From an uncultured Selenomonadaceae bacterium (GTDB taxonomy: Bacteria > Bacillota > Negativicutes > Selenomonadales > Selenomonadaceae): a stretch of DNA of 7,396 nucleotides. Position 1 is the stretch's first letter; each line of letters opens with the position of its first letter. Position numbers and translations under genes: made by a program. Of the stretch, positions 1-5,894 are shown in pieces. Location: contig CAJOKY010000113.1 in the NCBI GenBank assembly GCA_905235425.1, positions 1 through 7,396 on the forward strand, in the 5' to 3' direction. The notes under the pieces were generated by a model that was not told the DNA's origin, ran no database searches, and saw only the letters and a program-made list of their open reading frames with translations.

Positions 1-77
1 CATTTCAAAAAGGGCGGCACGATAGGGATTTAAGCGCGTCTGTTATGTTAAGAAAAGTTTGGTAAAAAACCTTTTTT

Positions 78-100
78 TCTCCTTCGGGAGATTTTTTTTT
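78..100 (+). terminator. Rho-independent terminator with UUCG tetraloop
   Basis: The stem TCTCC/GGAGA (78-82 with 87-91) closes a TTCG loop on a C-G pair, the very stable cUUCGg tetraloop. A run of nine T follows at 92-100. It should end a plus-strand transcript entering from left of the window and separates that unit from nadE. No upstream gene can be identified from the 77 bases before it. Confidence 0.8.
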
Positions 101-144
101 ATAAAATTTTTAAATGCAAAAAAAATTTAAAGTCAATAAAATAA

Positions 145-174
145 TTGCGCGGCGTCTATAAAGTATTGTAAAAT
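145..174 (+). promoter_or_regulatory. Weak candidate promoter for nadE
   Basis: TTGCGC (145-150) and TAAAAT (169-174) are 18 bp apart, which would put the transcript start near 181 and give a leader of about 27 nt. The -35 match is poor and the region is very AT-rich, so other placements are possible. Some promoter is expected here because a strong terminator lies just upstream. Confidence 0.3.
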
Positions 175-207
175 TTGCATAGAAAAATTTTAAGGGGTGA
201 TGTATTG

Positions 208-1797
208 ATGAAAATTGCATTGGCGCAAATTGAAATTTATGCGGGGCAACCTGCGCGTAATGCCGAAAAAATTTTAAACTTCATAGAGCGTGCGAAAAAT
301 CAACAAGCCGAAGTTGTAATTTTTCCGGCAAATGCAGTGTCCGGCGGATTAATCGGTGACACTTTGCAAAAGGAAAGTTTTCTGCGCGATTGTGAATTTT
401 TTGAACAGAAAATAATTGAGGCTAGCAATAAAATTACCGTAATTTTCGGCAGTCGCGATACTGTTTTTGTGGCGCGTAGACGTAAAAGTATTATGACTAA
501 AAAATTTTTTCGTGAACTCGATTATCAAGTTGAAATTGCGTCCACGCCATTTAGAATCGGTGCTGAAAAAATTCAAAATGAAAAATTTTCCGCGCAGGCT
601 CAAGAGTTAAACCGTCCGATAATTTACGTCAATGCGGTAGGCATACAAAATCGCGGCAAAACGATTTACACTTTCGACGGTTGCAGTACAGTTTATAATT
701 CACGCGGTGAAATTGTTCACGGACTTGAACCGTACGAAGAAAATTTAAGCGTGATTGACATTGACGAAGTTAATAACCTTCCCGCGCTTGAACTTGCCGA
801 TTATGAAGAGGTTGACGCAATTTACAGCGCGTTACATTACGGCATTGAAAAATTTTTAAATCAAATTAACGTCGGCAAAGTTGTTATCGGCATTTCCGGC
901 GGTATTGATTCTGCCGTTGCCGCCGCGCTTTATACGAGGGTTTTGGGCGCTGAAAATATTTACCTTGTCAATATGCCGAGCGTTTTTAATTCGGCGACGA
1001 CACGCGGACTTAGTGAAACGCTTGCCAAAAATTTAGGCTGTCATTACGCCGTAATTCCCATTCAAGAATCTGTTGACTTTACCGTTAATCAGTTGAGTGA
1101 TACGCCGTTCGTGAGGTTCGGAAAAACTTCAAATCTTAAAATTTCAAACTTTGTGAAAGAAAATATTCAAGCGCGTGACAGGAGCAGCAGAATTTTGGCG
1201 GCGGTTGCGGCATCGGTAGGCGGCGTTTTTACCTGCAACGCGAATAAAGCCGAAACTACAGTAGGTTATGCGACGCTTTACGGTGACGAGGCGGGATTTT
1301 TCTGCGCACTTGCCGATTTATGGAAATTTCAAATTTATAATCTTGCACGTTATCTTAACGAAGTCATTTACGAAAGTGAAGTTATACCGAAGGGCATTAT
1401 TGATATTGTACCGAGTGCCGAGCTTTCCTCCGCGCAGAATGTAGACGAAGGCAAGGGCGATCCGCTGAAATATCCATACCACGATTATTTATTCCGCGCA
1501 TTTATGGAAGGCGGCAAGACGCCGGAAGATATTTTGAAATGGTACGTTGAAGAGACTCTGGAAGATGAAATAGGCTGTAAACGCGGGCTTGTGAGAAAAT
1601 ATTTTTCTACGCCTAAAGATTTTATTGCAGACTTAGAACGTTGGTGGAAACTTTTTACCGGTATGGCTGTTGCAAAGCGTATTCAATCGCCGCCGATTTT
1701 GGCAGTCAGCTCACGCGCTTACGGTGCTGATTATGCCGAATCGCAATACACGCCTTATTTCACTCAAGCTTACGAAAATTTGAAAAAGACTTTGTAA
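208..1797 (+). CDS. nadE: NAD+ synthetase, long form, with degenerate N-terminal glutaminase domain
   Basis: Makes NAD+ from nicotinic acid adenine dinucleotide, ATP and an amide nitrogen source in the cytoplasm. The ATG at 208 is preferred over one at 175 because AAGGGGTGA (192-200) precedes it at good spacing; this gives 529 aa. The C-terminal synthetase domain (about 200-529) looks intact: the PP-loop SGGIDSA (230-236), NMPSVFNSATTR (255-266), NANKAETTVGY (344-354), YGDEAG (358-363) and PSAELSSAQNVDEGKGDP (402-419). The N-terminal nitrilase-like domain (1-195) starts normally (MKIALAQIEI) and ends normally (YVNAVGIQNRGK, TFDGCSTVYN). However, the usual FPE is FPA (Ala41 for the catalytic Glu), and the segment carrying the CED(L/I)W nucleophile is absent: residue 81 reaches the ASTPF strand (111-115) within about 30 residues. 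Long-form relatives are, from memory, about 640 aa. Loss of glutamine use is inferred; the reading frame is open, so it is not an obvious pseudogene. Confidence 0.9.
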   Translation: MKIALAQIEIYAGQPARNAEKILNFIERAKNQQAEVVIFPANAVSGGLIGDTLQKESFLRDCEFFEQKIIEASNKITVIFGSRDTVFVARRRKSIMTKKFFRELDYQVEIASTPFRIGAEKIQNEKFSAQAQELNRPIIYVNAVGIQNRGKTIYTFDGCSTVYNSRGEIVHGLEPYEENLSVIDIDEVNNLPALELADYEEVDAIYSALHYGIEKFLNQINVGKVVIGISGGIDSAVAAALYTRVLGAENIYLVNMPSVFNSATTRGLSETLAKNLGCHYAVIPIQESVDFTVNQLSDTPFVRFGKTSNLKISNFVKENIQARDRSSRILAAVAASVGGVFTCNANKAETTVGYATLYGDEAGFFCALADLWKFQIYNLARYLNEVIYESEVIPKGIIDIVPSAELSSAQNVDEGKGDPLKYPYHDYLFRAFMEGGKTPEDILKWYVEETLEDEIGCKRGLVRKYFSTPKDFIADLERWWKLFTGMAVAKRIQSPPILAVSSRAYGADYAESQYTPYFTQAYENLKKTL

Positions 1798-1801
1798 AAA
1801 T

Positions 1802-2842
1802 TTATTTTTTCAGCGTCAAAGAAATCGTAAAATTTGTGACGCCGTCTTTGGAATAGAAATTTCCGGGCTTTACGTGCGGCGTTATTTTTTTCAAACGGTC
1901 AGAGTAATTTTTTATGTCATCGGGATTTTCGGCAACACCTTCAAGCTCAACTAATGCGGCAGAAGTTTTTAATTTAGTCAAGTACGTTTTGCCGTCGGCA
2001 AGCATACCCAATTTGACAAGCGCATTGAATTGCGGCAGGGAATTAATCTGCGCGGCACTAAGTAAATTAATCGCCTTAATCTCGGCAATATTTTCATCAG
2101 CAACTTTTTTCATTTCCAATTCTTTGGCGTGCTGATTCAACGCAGTTTGCATTTCTTCAACTTGTGCGGCGGCGGCGTAGTATTCGTAGGAAATTTTGAC
2201 AAATATAAATAAAAATGTGCAAAAAAATAATGCCGCGATTGTTGCAGAAATTTTTTTGTAGTTTAAAACGTTTAACTGTTCCTTCAACAAGTTAGGCGTC
2301 TTTTTTGTTGCAACGACTTCCGCGACAAATTCGGCAAAAGTGAAGGGCTTTATTAAGTCAATCGGCGTGTCAATTTCTATCGGCATAACGGTCAACGCGC
2401 AGAGCATCATAGAGTTTTTTTTCCACGCCTGAACGTATTCTTCAGCCGTCGATTTTAAAATTGCTTCCATCCAAATTTCGTTTTCACGCTTGATTGAGGC
2501 GTAGAGAGAATTTTTACCGACCTGCGCTTCTGCCCACGTTTTTACGGCGCTTTCAATTTCATTTGACGGTATGGCGGAAAATTGCGTTTGAAAAGTAGTT
2601 ACTGTGCCTTCACGCAGACAAAATCCGGTTTTGGAAGTTTTCCAGCCACGTTGTGAACAGATCATAGAAATTTTTTCGGCAACCTGTTCAATATCCGATA
2701 CGCCGTATTCAGTACTGACTGAAAAATTTACGTTGATATTTTCAACGTCATCATTAATGCGGCGTGAAAGGTAAATTTTTTCTCCGTCAAAGTATGCACC
2801 GACAACTTCGCTGAAATCTTCTTTGAAAAAATTAAATGCCAC
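1802..2842 (-). CDS. PilN/GspL-like membrane assembly protein
   Basis: A 346-aa protein with the layout of a bitopic type IV pilus/type II secretion inner-membrane platform protein. Residues 1-160 are a soluble region beginning VVGAYFDGEKIYLSRR, possibly a reduced PilM/GspL actin-like cytoplasmic domain; this part is weakly recognisable. One hydrophobic segment (about 198-217, AALFFCTFLFIFVKI) is followed by a charged, coiled-coil-like stretch (218-258). The C-terminus (280-346) has the PilN pattern YLTKLKTSAALVELEGVAENPDDIKNY and ends NFTISLTLKK. The start is GTG, with GGAG (2854-2851) 8 nt upstream. The stop lies 4 bp from the end of the convergent nadE, with no clear terminator hairpin between them. 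A separate promoter is predicted upstream. No other pilus or secretion genes are in the window, so it is an orphan here. The PilN-like C-terminus is fairly secure; the exact machine is not known. Confidence 0.72.
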   Translation of the reverse strand: MAFNFFKEDFSEVVGAYFDGEKIYLSRRINDDVENINVNFSVSTEYGVSDIEQVAEKISMICSQRGWKTSKTGFCLREGTVTTFQTQFSAIPSNEIESAVKTWAEAQVGKNSLYASIKRENEIWMEAILKSTAEEYVQAWKKNSMMLCALTVMPIEIDTPIDLIKPFTFAEFVAEVVATKKTPNLLKEQLNVLNYKKISATIAALFFCTFLFIFVKISYEYYAAAAQVEEMQTALNQHAKELEMKKVADENIAEIKAINLLSAAQINSLPQFNALVKLGMLADGKTYLTKLKTSAALVELEGVAENPDDIKNYSDRLKKITPHVKPGNFYSKDGVTNFTISLTLKK

Positions 2843-2881
2843 CTTAAAAACTCCATTAACCTTGATCTAACCGCTACTCAA

Positions 2882-2910
2882 ATTCTAATTTAGTTATTTC
2901 CAAAAGTCAA
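2882..2910 (-). promoter_or_regulatory. Promoter for the PilN-like gene
   Basis: Read on the minus strand, TTGACT (2910-2905) and TAGAAT (2887-2882) are separated by exactly 17 bp, a good sigma-70/sigma-A match. The start site would be near 2875, giving a leader of about 33 nt before the GTG at 2842. This suggests the gene is expressed independently of the glycosyltransferase gene upstream. Confidence 0.6.
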
Positions 2911-2911
2911 T

Positions 2912-2955
2912 GCGGCATATATCCCCATAGCTAAAGCCAAGTGGTTTTACGCCGC
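2912..2955. terminator. Nested hairpin after the glycosyltransferase gene
   Basis: Outer arms GCGGC (2912-2916) and GCCGC (2951-2955) enclose an inner stem TAAAGCC/GGTTTTA (2932-2938 with 2943-2949) with an AAGT loop. It lies between the glycosyltransferase stop and the next gene's promoter, the place expected for a terminator. The clean T run (2956-2960) follows it on the plus strand; on the minus strand the tail is only ATTGACTTTTGG. The inner stem also pairs better as plus-strand RNA. Its function is therefore ambiguous. Confidence 0.4.
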
Positions 2956-2965
2956 TTTTTGATAA

Positions 2966-4810
2966 TCAATGCGAATCAAATTCAGCAATTAATTTCAAGC
3001 GTCCGAAACGTTTTTGTTCAGAAATTTTTTCGCAGAGGTTACGCCAAATTTCACGATAACATTTTTCTAAATCGCGCATATAATTTTCCGCGTCCATAAG
3101 CCGTGACTTTAAAAGTTGTTCGCGCAGTCCGGCGTGATAGCCCGCAATAAACTCTATACGCTGACCTACTTGCACGGCTTTTTTAATGTATCCCATTGGA
3201 TTAATGGCAATCAGCTCAGTTAAATCTGCGGCAGTTAAAATCGATGATCCGAAACGCGAACCGTGCGATTTTCCGCGCACCGCAATTACCGGAACGCCCA
3301 TATAAAGCGCCTCACAAGTAGTAAGCCCGCCGGTGTATGGAAATGTATCAAGCGCAATGTCAATGTCGCGATATTGTTCAAGATAATCTTTGCTGTAGGG
3401 GCGAAGTTCCACTCTGTCAAGCGGAAAACTCATTTTTTTAAGCCGCTCTGTCAAAATCTCTACGCCGCTGTCAATACTGCAAAGTTTATTTTTTATAACA
3501 AGACGCGAATTTTCCATTTCCTCCAAAATCGCTCGCCACGCATATAAAACGCTGTCACTAACCTTAGCAAAATTGTTAAAACTGCCGTAAGTGACATAGC
3601 CGTTTTTAAGCACCGGCGCGTGAACTCCCGCCTCAGGTATATCGCGAATCAGTCCAGGCGCGTAGCAAAGATGACAACCGTTGACGCGCAGAATTTTTTC
3701 CGTAAAATCCGGCGGCTCGCCCTTTTCCGGCATACAAATATGATCCGATAAAAAATAGTCAACTGCTTTTAATCCCGTCGTAGCAGTGTAGCCTATCGCA
3801 CAAATTTGAATCGGCGCGGGTTTTCTTGCCAATACCGACAGTGAATTATTTTGCGAATGTCCGGCAAGGTCAACCAAAATATCTATGCGGTCGTCGTGAA
3901 TCATCTGCGCGATTTTCTGTACCGGCAACTTGCTGACATCGCGCCACGTGACTTTAAATTTTTTCAGCTTATCCGTGACAAAATCGCGTTTACCTGTTTG
4001 ATAGCAGGTGACTGAAAAATTTTTTGCGTCGTAATTTTTTAGCAAAGGCATGATGAAATTTGAAACGGCGTGTTGACGAAAGTCAGGCGAAATATAACCG
4101 ATTTTCAATTTTTTATCCGGCGCGTAATTTATATTGTCATTTGAAAATTTCGTGACACTTGCAAAAAAGCTGTCGTACTTCTGCGCGGCTTGCTTGACTT
4201 TGTACGGCGAAATTTCGCGGTAGTTACGTAAAAATAAATGCTTTGAATAAATTTCCGCCGCCTGTTCATTATCCTTAGTCAAGCCGCTTGCTTCGCGCAG
4301 AGCATTTGACGCAGAAAAAGGATCGCCGGAAAGGTACAATCCATTTGAAATTAAGCAAAGTGCTTTATACAAAATCGTATTCGTCAACAAAATTTTTTTA
4401 TCATCGTCTTCGGAAATTTTTTTGTCGTCAGAAAAGAGAATTTTAAACCTGCCGCCGTGTTCATATGAATGGAAGTCGTCCAAAATTTTATGTGCATCAT
4501 CAATAACGCCTTTCAAAAGTTTCAGTTCGTCGATAAGATTAAATTTCTCAGCCGCAACGCCGCCTAATACAAAACGTGCGCGTAGATTATCTTTGTCAAG
4601 CGTCAAGGCATCACGTGCAAGAATTTCGGCTTCTTCCAAATTGCCGAGATAAAGCGCCGCCTCTGCCATAATTGCGGGACCGTCAGCAGAATTTTTGTCA
4701 AGGTCGAAAATCTCACGTGCAACGCCGCGCATTGAATGTGGATTGCCGCTCGCCGCAAATTTTTCGGCAAGTATCAACCAATTTAATTTTTCGTCCGACA
4801 AAAAGTCCAC
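2966..4810 (-). CDS. TPR plus O-linked GlcNAc transferase-like glycosyltransferase (GT41/SPINDLY type)
   Basis: Predicted to transfer a sugar, probably from a UDP-sugar, to Ser/Thr of proteins in the cytoplasm. The N-terminus (about 40-110) has TPR-like helices, e.g. ALYLGNLEEAEILARDAL (52-69), expected to bind the target. The catalytic half (about 235-600) shows LKIGYISPDFRQHAVSNF (235-252, His247 at the conserved His of OGT), DLAGHS (314-319), PAPIQICAIGYTATTG (331-346), YGSFNNFAK (408-416, Lys416 matching the UDP-contacting Lys of human OGT) and LDTFPYTGGLTTCEALYMGVPV (487-508). The start is uncertain: GTG 4810 has almost no Shine-Dalgarno, whereas TTG 4801 lies about 5 nt after GGGGTGG and would shorten the protein by three residues; a stop at 4828-4826 excludes longer forms. 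In Negativicutes such enzymes are often linked to flagellin or surface-protein glycosylation, but no acceptor gene is adjacent. Confidence 0.88.
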   Translation of the reverse strand: MDFLSDEKLNWLILAEKFAASGNPHSMRGVAREIFDLDKNSADGPAIMAEAALYLGNLEEAEILARDALTLDKDNLRARFVLGGVAAEKFNLIDELKLLKGVIDDAHKILDDFHSYEHGGRFKILFSDDKKISEDDDKKILLTNTILYKALCLISNGLYLSGDPFSASNALREASGLTKDNEQAAEIYSKHLFLRNYREISPYKVKQAAQKYDSFFASVTKFSNDNINYAPDKKLKIGYISPDFRQHAVSNFIMPLLKNYDAKNFSVTCYQTGKRDFVTDKLKKFKVTWRDVSKLPVQKIAQMIHDDRIDILVDLAGHSQNNSLSVLARKPAPIQICAIGYTATTGLKAVDYFLSDHICMPEKGEPPDFTEKILRVNGCHLCYAPGLIRDIPEAGVHAPVLKNGYVTYGSFNNFAKVSDSVLYAWRAILEEMENSRLVIKNKLCSIDSGVEILTERLKKMSFPLDRVELRPYSKDYLEQYRDIDIALDTFPYTGGLTTCEALYMGVPVIAVRGKSHGSRFGSSILTAADLTELIAINPMGYIKKAVQVGQRIEFIAGYHAGLREQLLKSRLMDAENYMRDLEKCYREIWRNLCEKISEQKRFGRLKLIAEFDSH

Positions 4811-4822
4811 CCCGCTGAATTT

Positions 4823-4857
4823 GAATTAAGAATTAAGAATGTAGAATTAAGAATTTC
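4823..4857. repeat. Tandem heptamer array, GAATTAA type
   Basis: Five consecutive 7-bp units: GAATTAA, GAATTAA, GAATGTA, GAATTAA, GAATTTC. It lies in the predicted 5' leader of the minus-strand glycosyltransferase gene, where it reads TTAATTC. The same unit recurs after the MBL gene at 7017-7044. Function unknown. Confidence 0.85.
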
Positions 4858-4861
4858 TGCT

Positions 4862-4889
4862 CCCTGTTCCCTAATCCCTGTTCCTTAAA
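4862..4889. repeat. Tandem heptamer array, CCCTGTT/CCCTAAT type
   Basis: Four 7-bp units: CCCTGTT, CCCTAAT, CCCTGTT, CCTTAAA, the last degenerate. It follows the GAATTAA array after 4 bases and is out of phase with it. It ends one base into the -10 box of the minus-strand promoter, so most of it should be transcribed in the leader as AACAGGG/ATTAGGG. Confidence 0.75.
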
Positions 4890-4917
4890 TATTATCGCAA
4901 ATGCCGCCTAAAGACAA
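4889..4917 (-). promoter_or_regulatory. Promoter for the glycosyltransferase gene
   Basis: On the minus strand TTGTCT (4917-4912) and TAATAT (4894-4889) are 17 bp apart. The predicted start is near 4882, giving a leader of about 72 nt that is made largely of the two heptamer arrays. Confidence 0.5.
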
Positions 4918-4923
4918 GTTGTC
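4913..4923. promoter_or_regulatory. Possible operator palindrome GACAA-G-TTGTC
   Basis: A perfect 5-bp inverted repeat around one central base overlaps the -35 box of the minus-strand promoter and lies about 20 bp upstream of the plus-strand promoter. The position between divergent genes suits a regulator site, but a short palindrome like this can arise by chance and no regulator gene is adjacent. Confidence 0.25.
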
Positions 4924-4942
4924 AATCCGCGCCAAAAAATGC

Positions 4943-4971
4943 TTGAAATATTTTTTTTCGCAGAATATAAT
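4943..4971 (+). promoter_or_regulatory. Strong promoter for the CMD-cupin-MBL operon
   Basis: TTGAAA (4943-4948), a 17-bp spacer and a consensus TATAAT (4966-4971). The predicted transcript start is near 4978, right at the Shine-Dalgarno GAGGTGA (4978-4984), so the leader before GTG 4989 would be only about 11 nt. Confidence 0.7.
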
Positions 4972-4988
4972 TTTATTGAGGTGATTTT

Positions 4989-5414
4989 GTGTTAAAAAAA
5001 TTTTTGACGGCTATACTTGCCGCAGGATTGGTTGTAACAAATTTTTCAATATCGGAGGCTAAAGATATGGACAATGAAAAAAAATCGCCCGTGAAAGTCG
5101 TACAGACTGCAGGACGCGAAGCATTGGGAGAATTTGCGCCGGAATTTGCACGCTACAACGACGATATTTTATTCGGCGAAGTTTGGTCGCGCAACGATAA
5201 ACTTTCTCTTCGTGACAGAAGTTTAATCACTGTCACGGCGCTTTTAAGCATGGGTATGATTGACAGTTCGTTTAAATATCATCTTGAAAATGCGAAGAAA
5301 AACGGCGTAACTAAAGAAGAAATGGTCGAAGTTATTACGCAACTCGGCTTTTATGCGGGCTGGCCTAAGGCATGGGCGGCTTTCCGCATGGCTAAAGAAG
5401 TATATGGGGAATAG
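4989..5414 (+). CDS. Exported carboxymuconolactone decarboxylase (CMD) family protein
   Basis: A 141-aa protein with a CMD/AhpD-like helical fold (PF02627 type) in residues 45-141: LFGEVWSRNDKLSLRDRSL (61-79), FKYHLENAKKNGVTKEEMVEV (95-115) and QLGFYAGWPKAW (118-129). It has no cysteine at all, so it cannot be an AhpD-type CxxC peroxidase-reducing protein; it resembles the gamma-CMD branch, whose substrates are mostly unknown. The N-terminus is a signal peptide: KK, a hydrophobic core FLTAILAAGLVV, and a likely cut after SEA (22-24). The GTG start follows GAGGTGA. Met27 (ATG 5067) is preceded by GGAGG (5054-5058) at 8-nt spacing and could start a 115-aa form without the signal, close to the usual CMD size. 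It is the first gene of an operon with the cupin and MBL genes. The family is clear; the reaction is not. Confidence 0.88.
   Translation: MLKKFLTAILAAGLVVTNFSISEAKDMDNEKKSPVKVVQTAGREALGEFAPEFARYNDDILFGEVWSRNDKLSLRDRSLITVTALLSMGMIDSSFKYHLENAKKNGVTKEEMVEVITQLGFYAGWPKAWAAFRMAKEVYGE
5054..5069 (+). promoter_or_regulatory. Internal Shine-Dalgarno and ATG inside the CMD gene
   Basis: GGAGG (5054-5058) lies 8 nt before an in-frame ATG (5067-5069), codon 27 and just after the predicted signal-peptide cleavage site. As a ribosome-binding site it is better spaced than that of the annotated GTG start. Use from this site would give a cytosolic protein. Confidence 0.45.
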
Positions 5415-5460
5415 CTTTTAGCTGTTAGCTATTAGCTGTTAGCGATTAGCGGTTAGGAGG
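5412..5460. repeat. Seven-unit tandem heptamer array, TAGCNNT type
   Basis: Exactly 49 bp, 7 units of 7: TAGCTTT, TAGCTGT, TAGCTAT, TAGCTGT, TAGCGAT, TAGCGGT, TAGGAGG. The first unit contains the TAG stop codon of the CMD gene and the last contains the AGGAGG ribosome-binding site of the cupin gene (5455-5460, 8 nt before ATG 5469). The array is thus transcribed in the operon mRNA. Function unknown. Confidence 0.88.
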
Positions 5461-5468
5461 AAATTTTT

Positions 5469-5894
5469 ATGACTTTGGAAGAAATTAAATCTCAAAGTAT
5501 TTTTCCCGTCGGCGGCGAAAATGTCAACTACGCGCAGTACTTCGACGGTACAAGTTATCTCAATATGATTTCACTGGATCAAGTTGTCATCGGCAACGTG
5601 ACTTTTGAACCGGCTTGCCGTAACCATTGGCATATTCATCATGCGAAAAGCGGCGGCGGTCAAATGTTGCTTGTGACTTACGGTCGCGGCTGGTATCAAG
5701 AATTTGGCAAGCCCGCGCAGGCTTTAAAGCCCGGCGACGTTGTACATATTCCGGCTAATGTCAAGCATTGGCACGGCGCGGCTAAAGATTCCGCCTTCCA
5801 ACATTTGGCGGTTGAAGTTGACGGCGTCGAAAAATCTACTGAATGGTGTGAACCCGTCGACGCGGCAGAATACGATAAATTAGAGTGGAAATGA
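5469..5894 (+). CDS. Single-domain cupin protein
   Basis: A 141-aa cytoplasmic protein (no signal peptide) with one conserved beta-barrel cupin domain (about 38-118). Motif 1 is RNHWHIHHAKSGGGQMLLVT (51-70), with His55, His57 and Gln65 as likely metal ligands. Motif 2 is KPGDVVHIPANVKHWHGA (87-104), with His100 or His102 as the remaining ligand. This pattern belongs to the quercetinase-like/cupin_2 group, often annotated only as 'cupin domain protein'; a metal-dependent oxygenase, isomerase or sensor role is possible. Cupins of this type are commonly encoded beside, or fused to, CMD proteins, which supports a joint role here. The ribosome-binding site AGGAGG is ideal. Its stop overlaps the MBL start (ATGA, 5891-5894), indicating translational coupling. 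Substrate unknown. Confidence 0.9.
   Translation: MTLEEIKSQSIFPVGGENVNYAQYFDGTSYLNMISLDQVVIGNVTFEPACRNHWHIHHAKSGGGQMLLVTYGRGWYQEFGKPAQALKPGDVVHIPANVKHWHGAAKDSAFQHLAVEVDGVEKSTEWCEPVDAAEYDKLEWK

Noticed and set aside
1..33. A possible C-terminal tail of an upstream gene (HFKKGGTIGI then stop in frame 1).
   Set aside because: Ten codons are too few to identify; frame 3 is also open to 62. The terminator at 78-100 only shows that some plus-strand unit ends here.
208..1797. nadE as a pseudogene because of the glutaminase lesions.
   Set aside because: The frame is uninterrupted over 529 codons and every synthetase motif is kept, which argues for a working, altered enzyme.
4989..5414. CMD protein as an AhpD-type peroxidase partner.
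   Set aside because: It contains no cysteine, so the CxxC catalytic pair is absent.
5412..5460. CRISPR array or recombination attachment site.
   Set aside because: The units are 7 bp and directly adjacent with no spacers, and there are no cas, integrase or transposase genes in the window.
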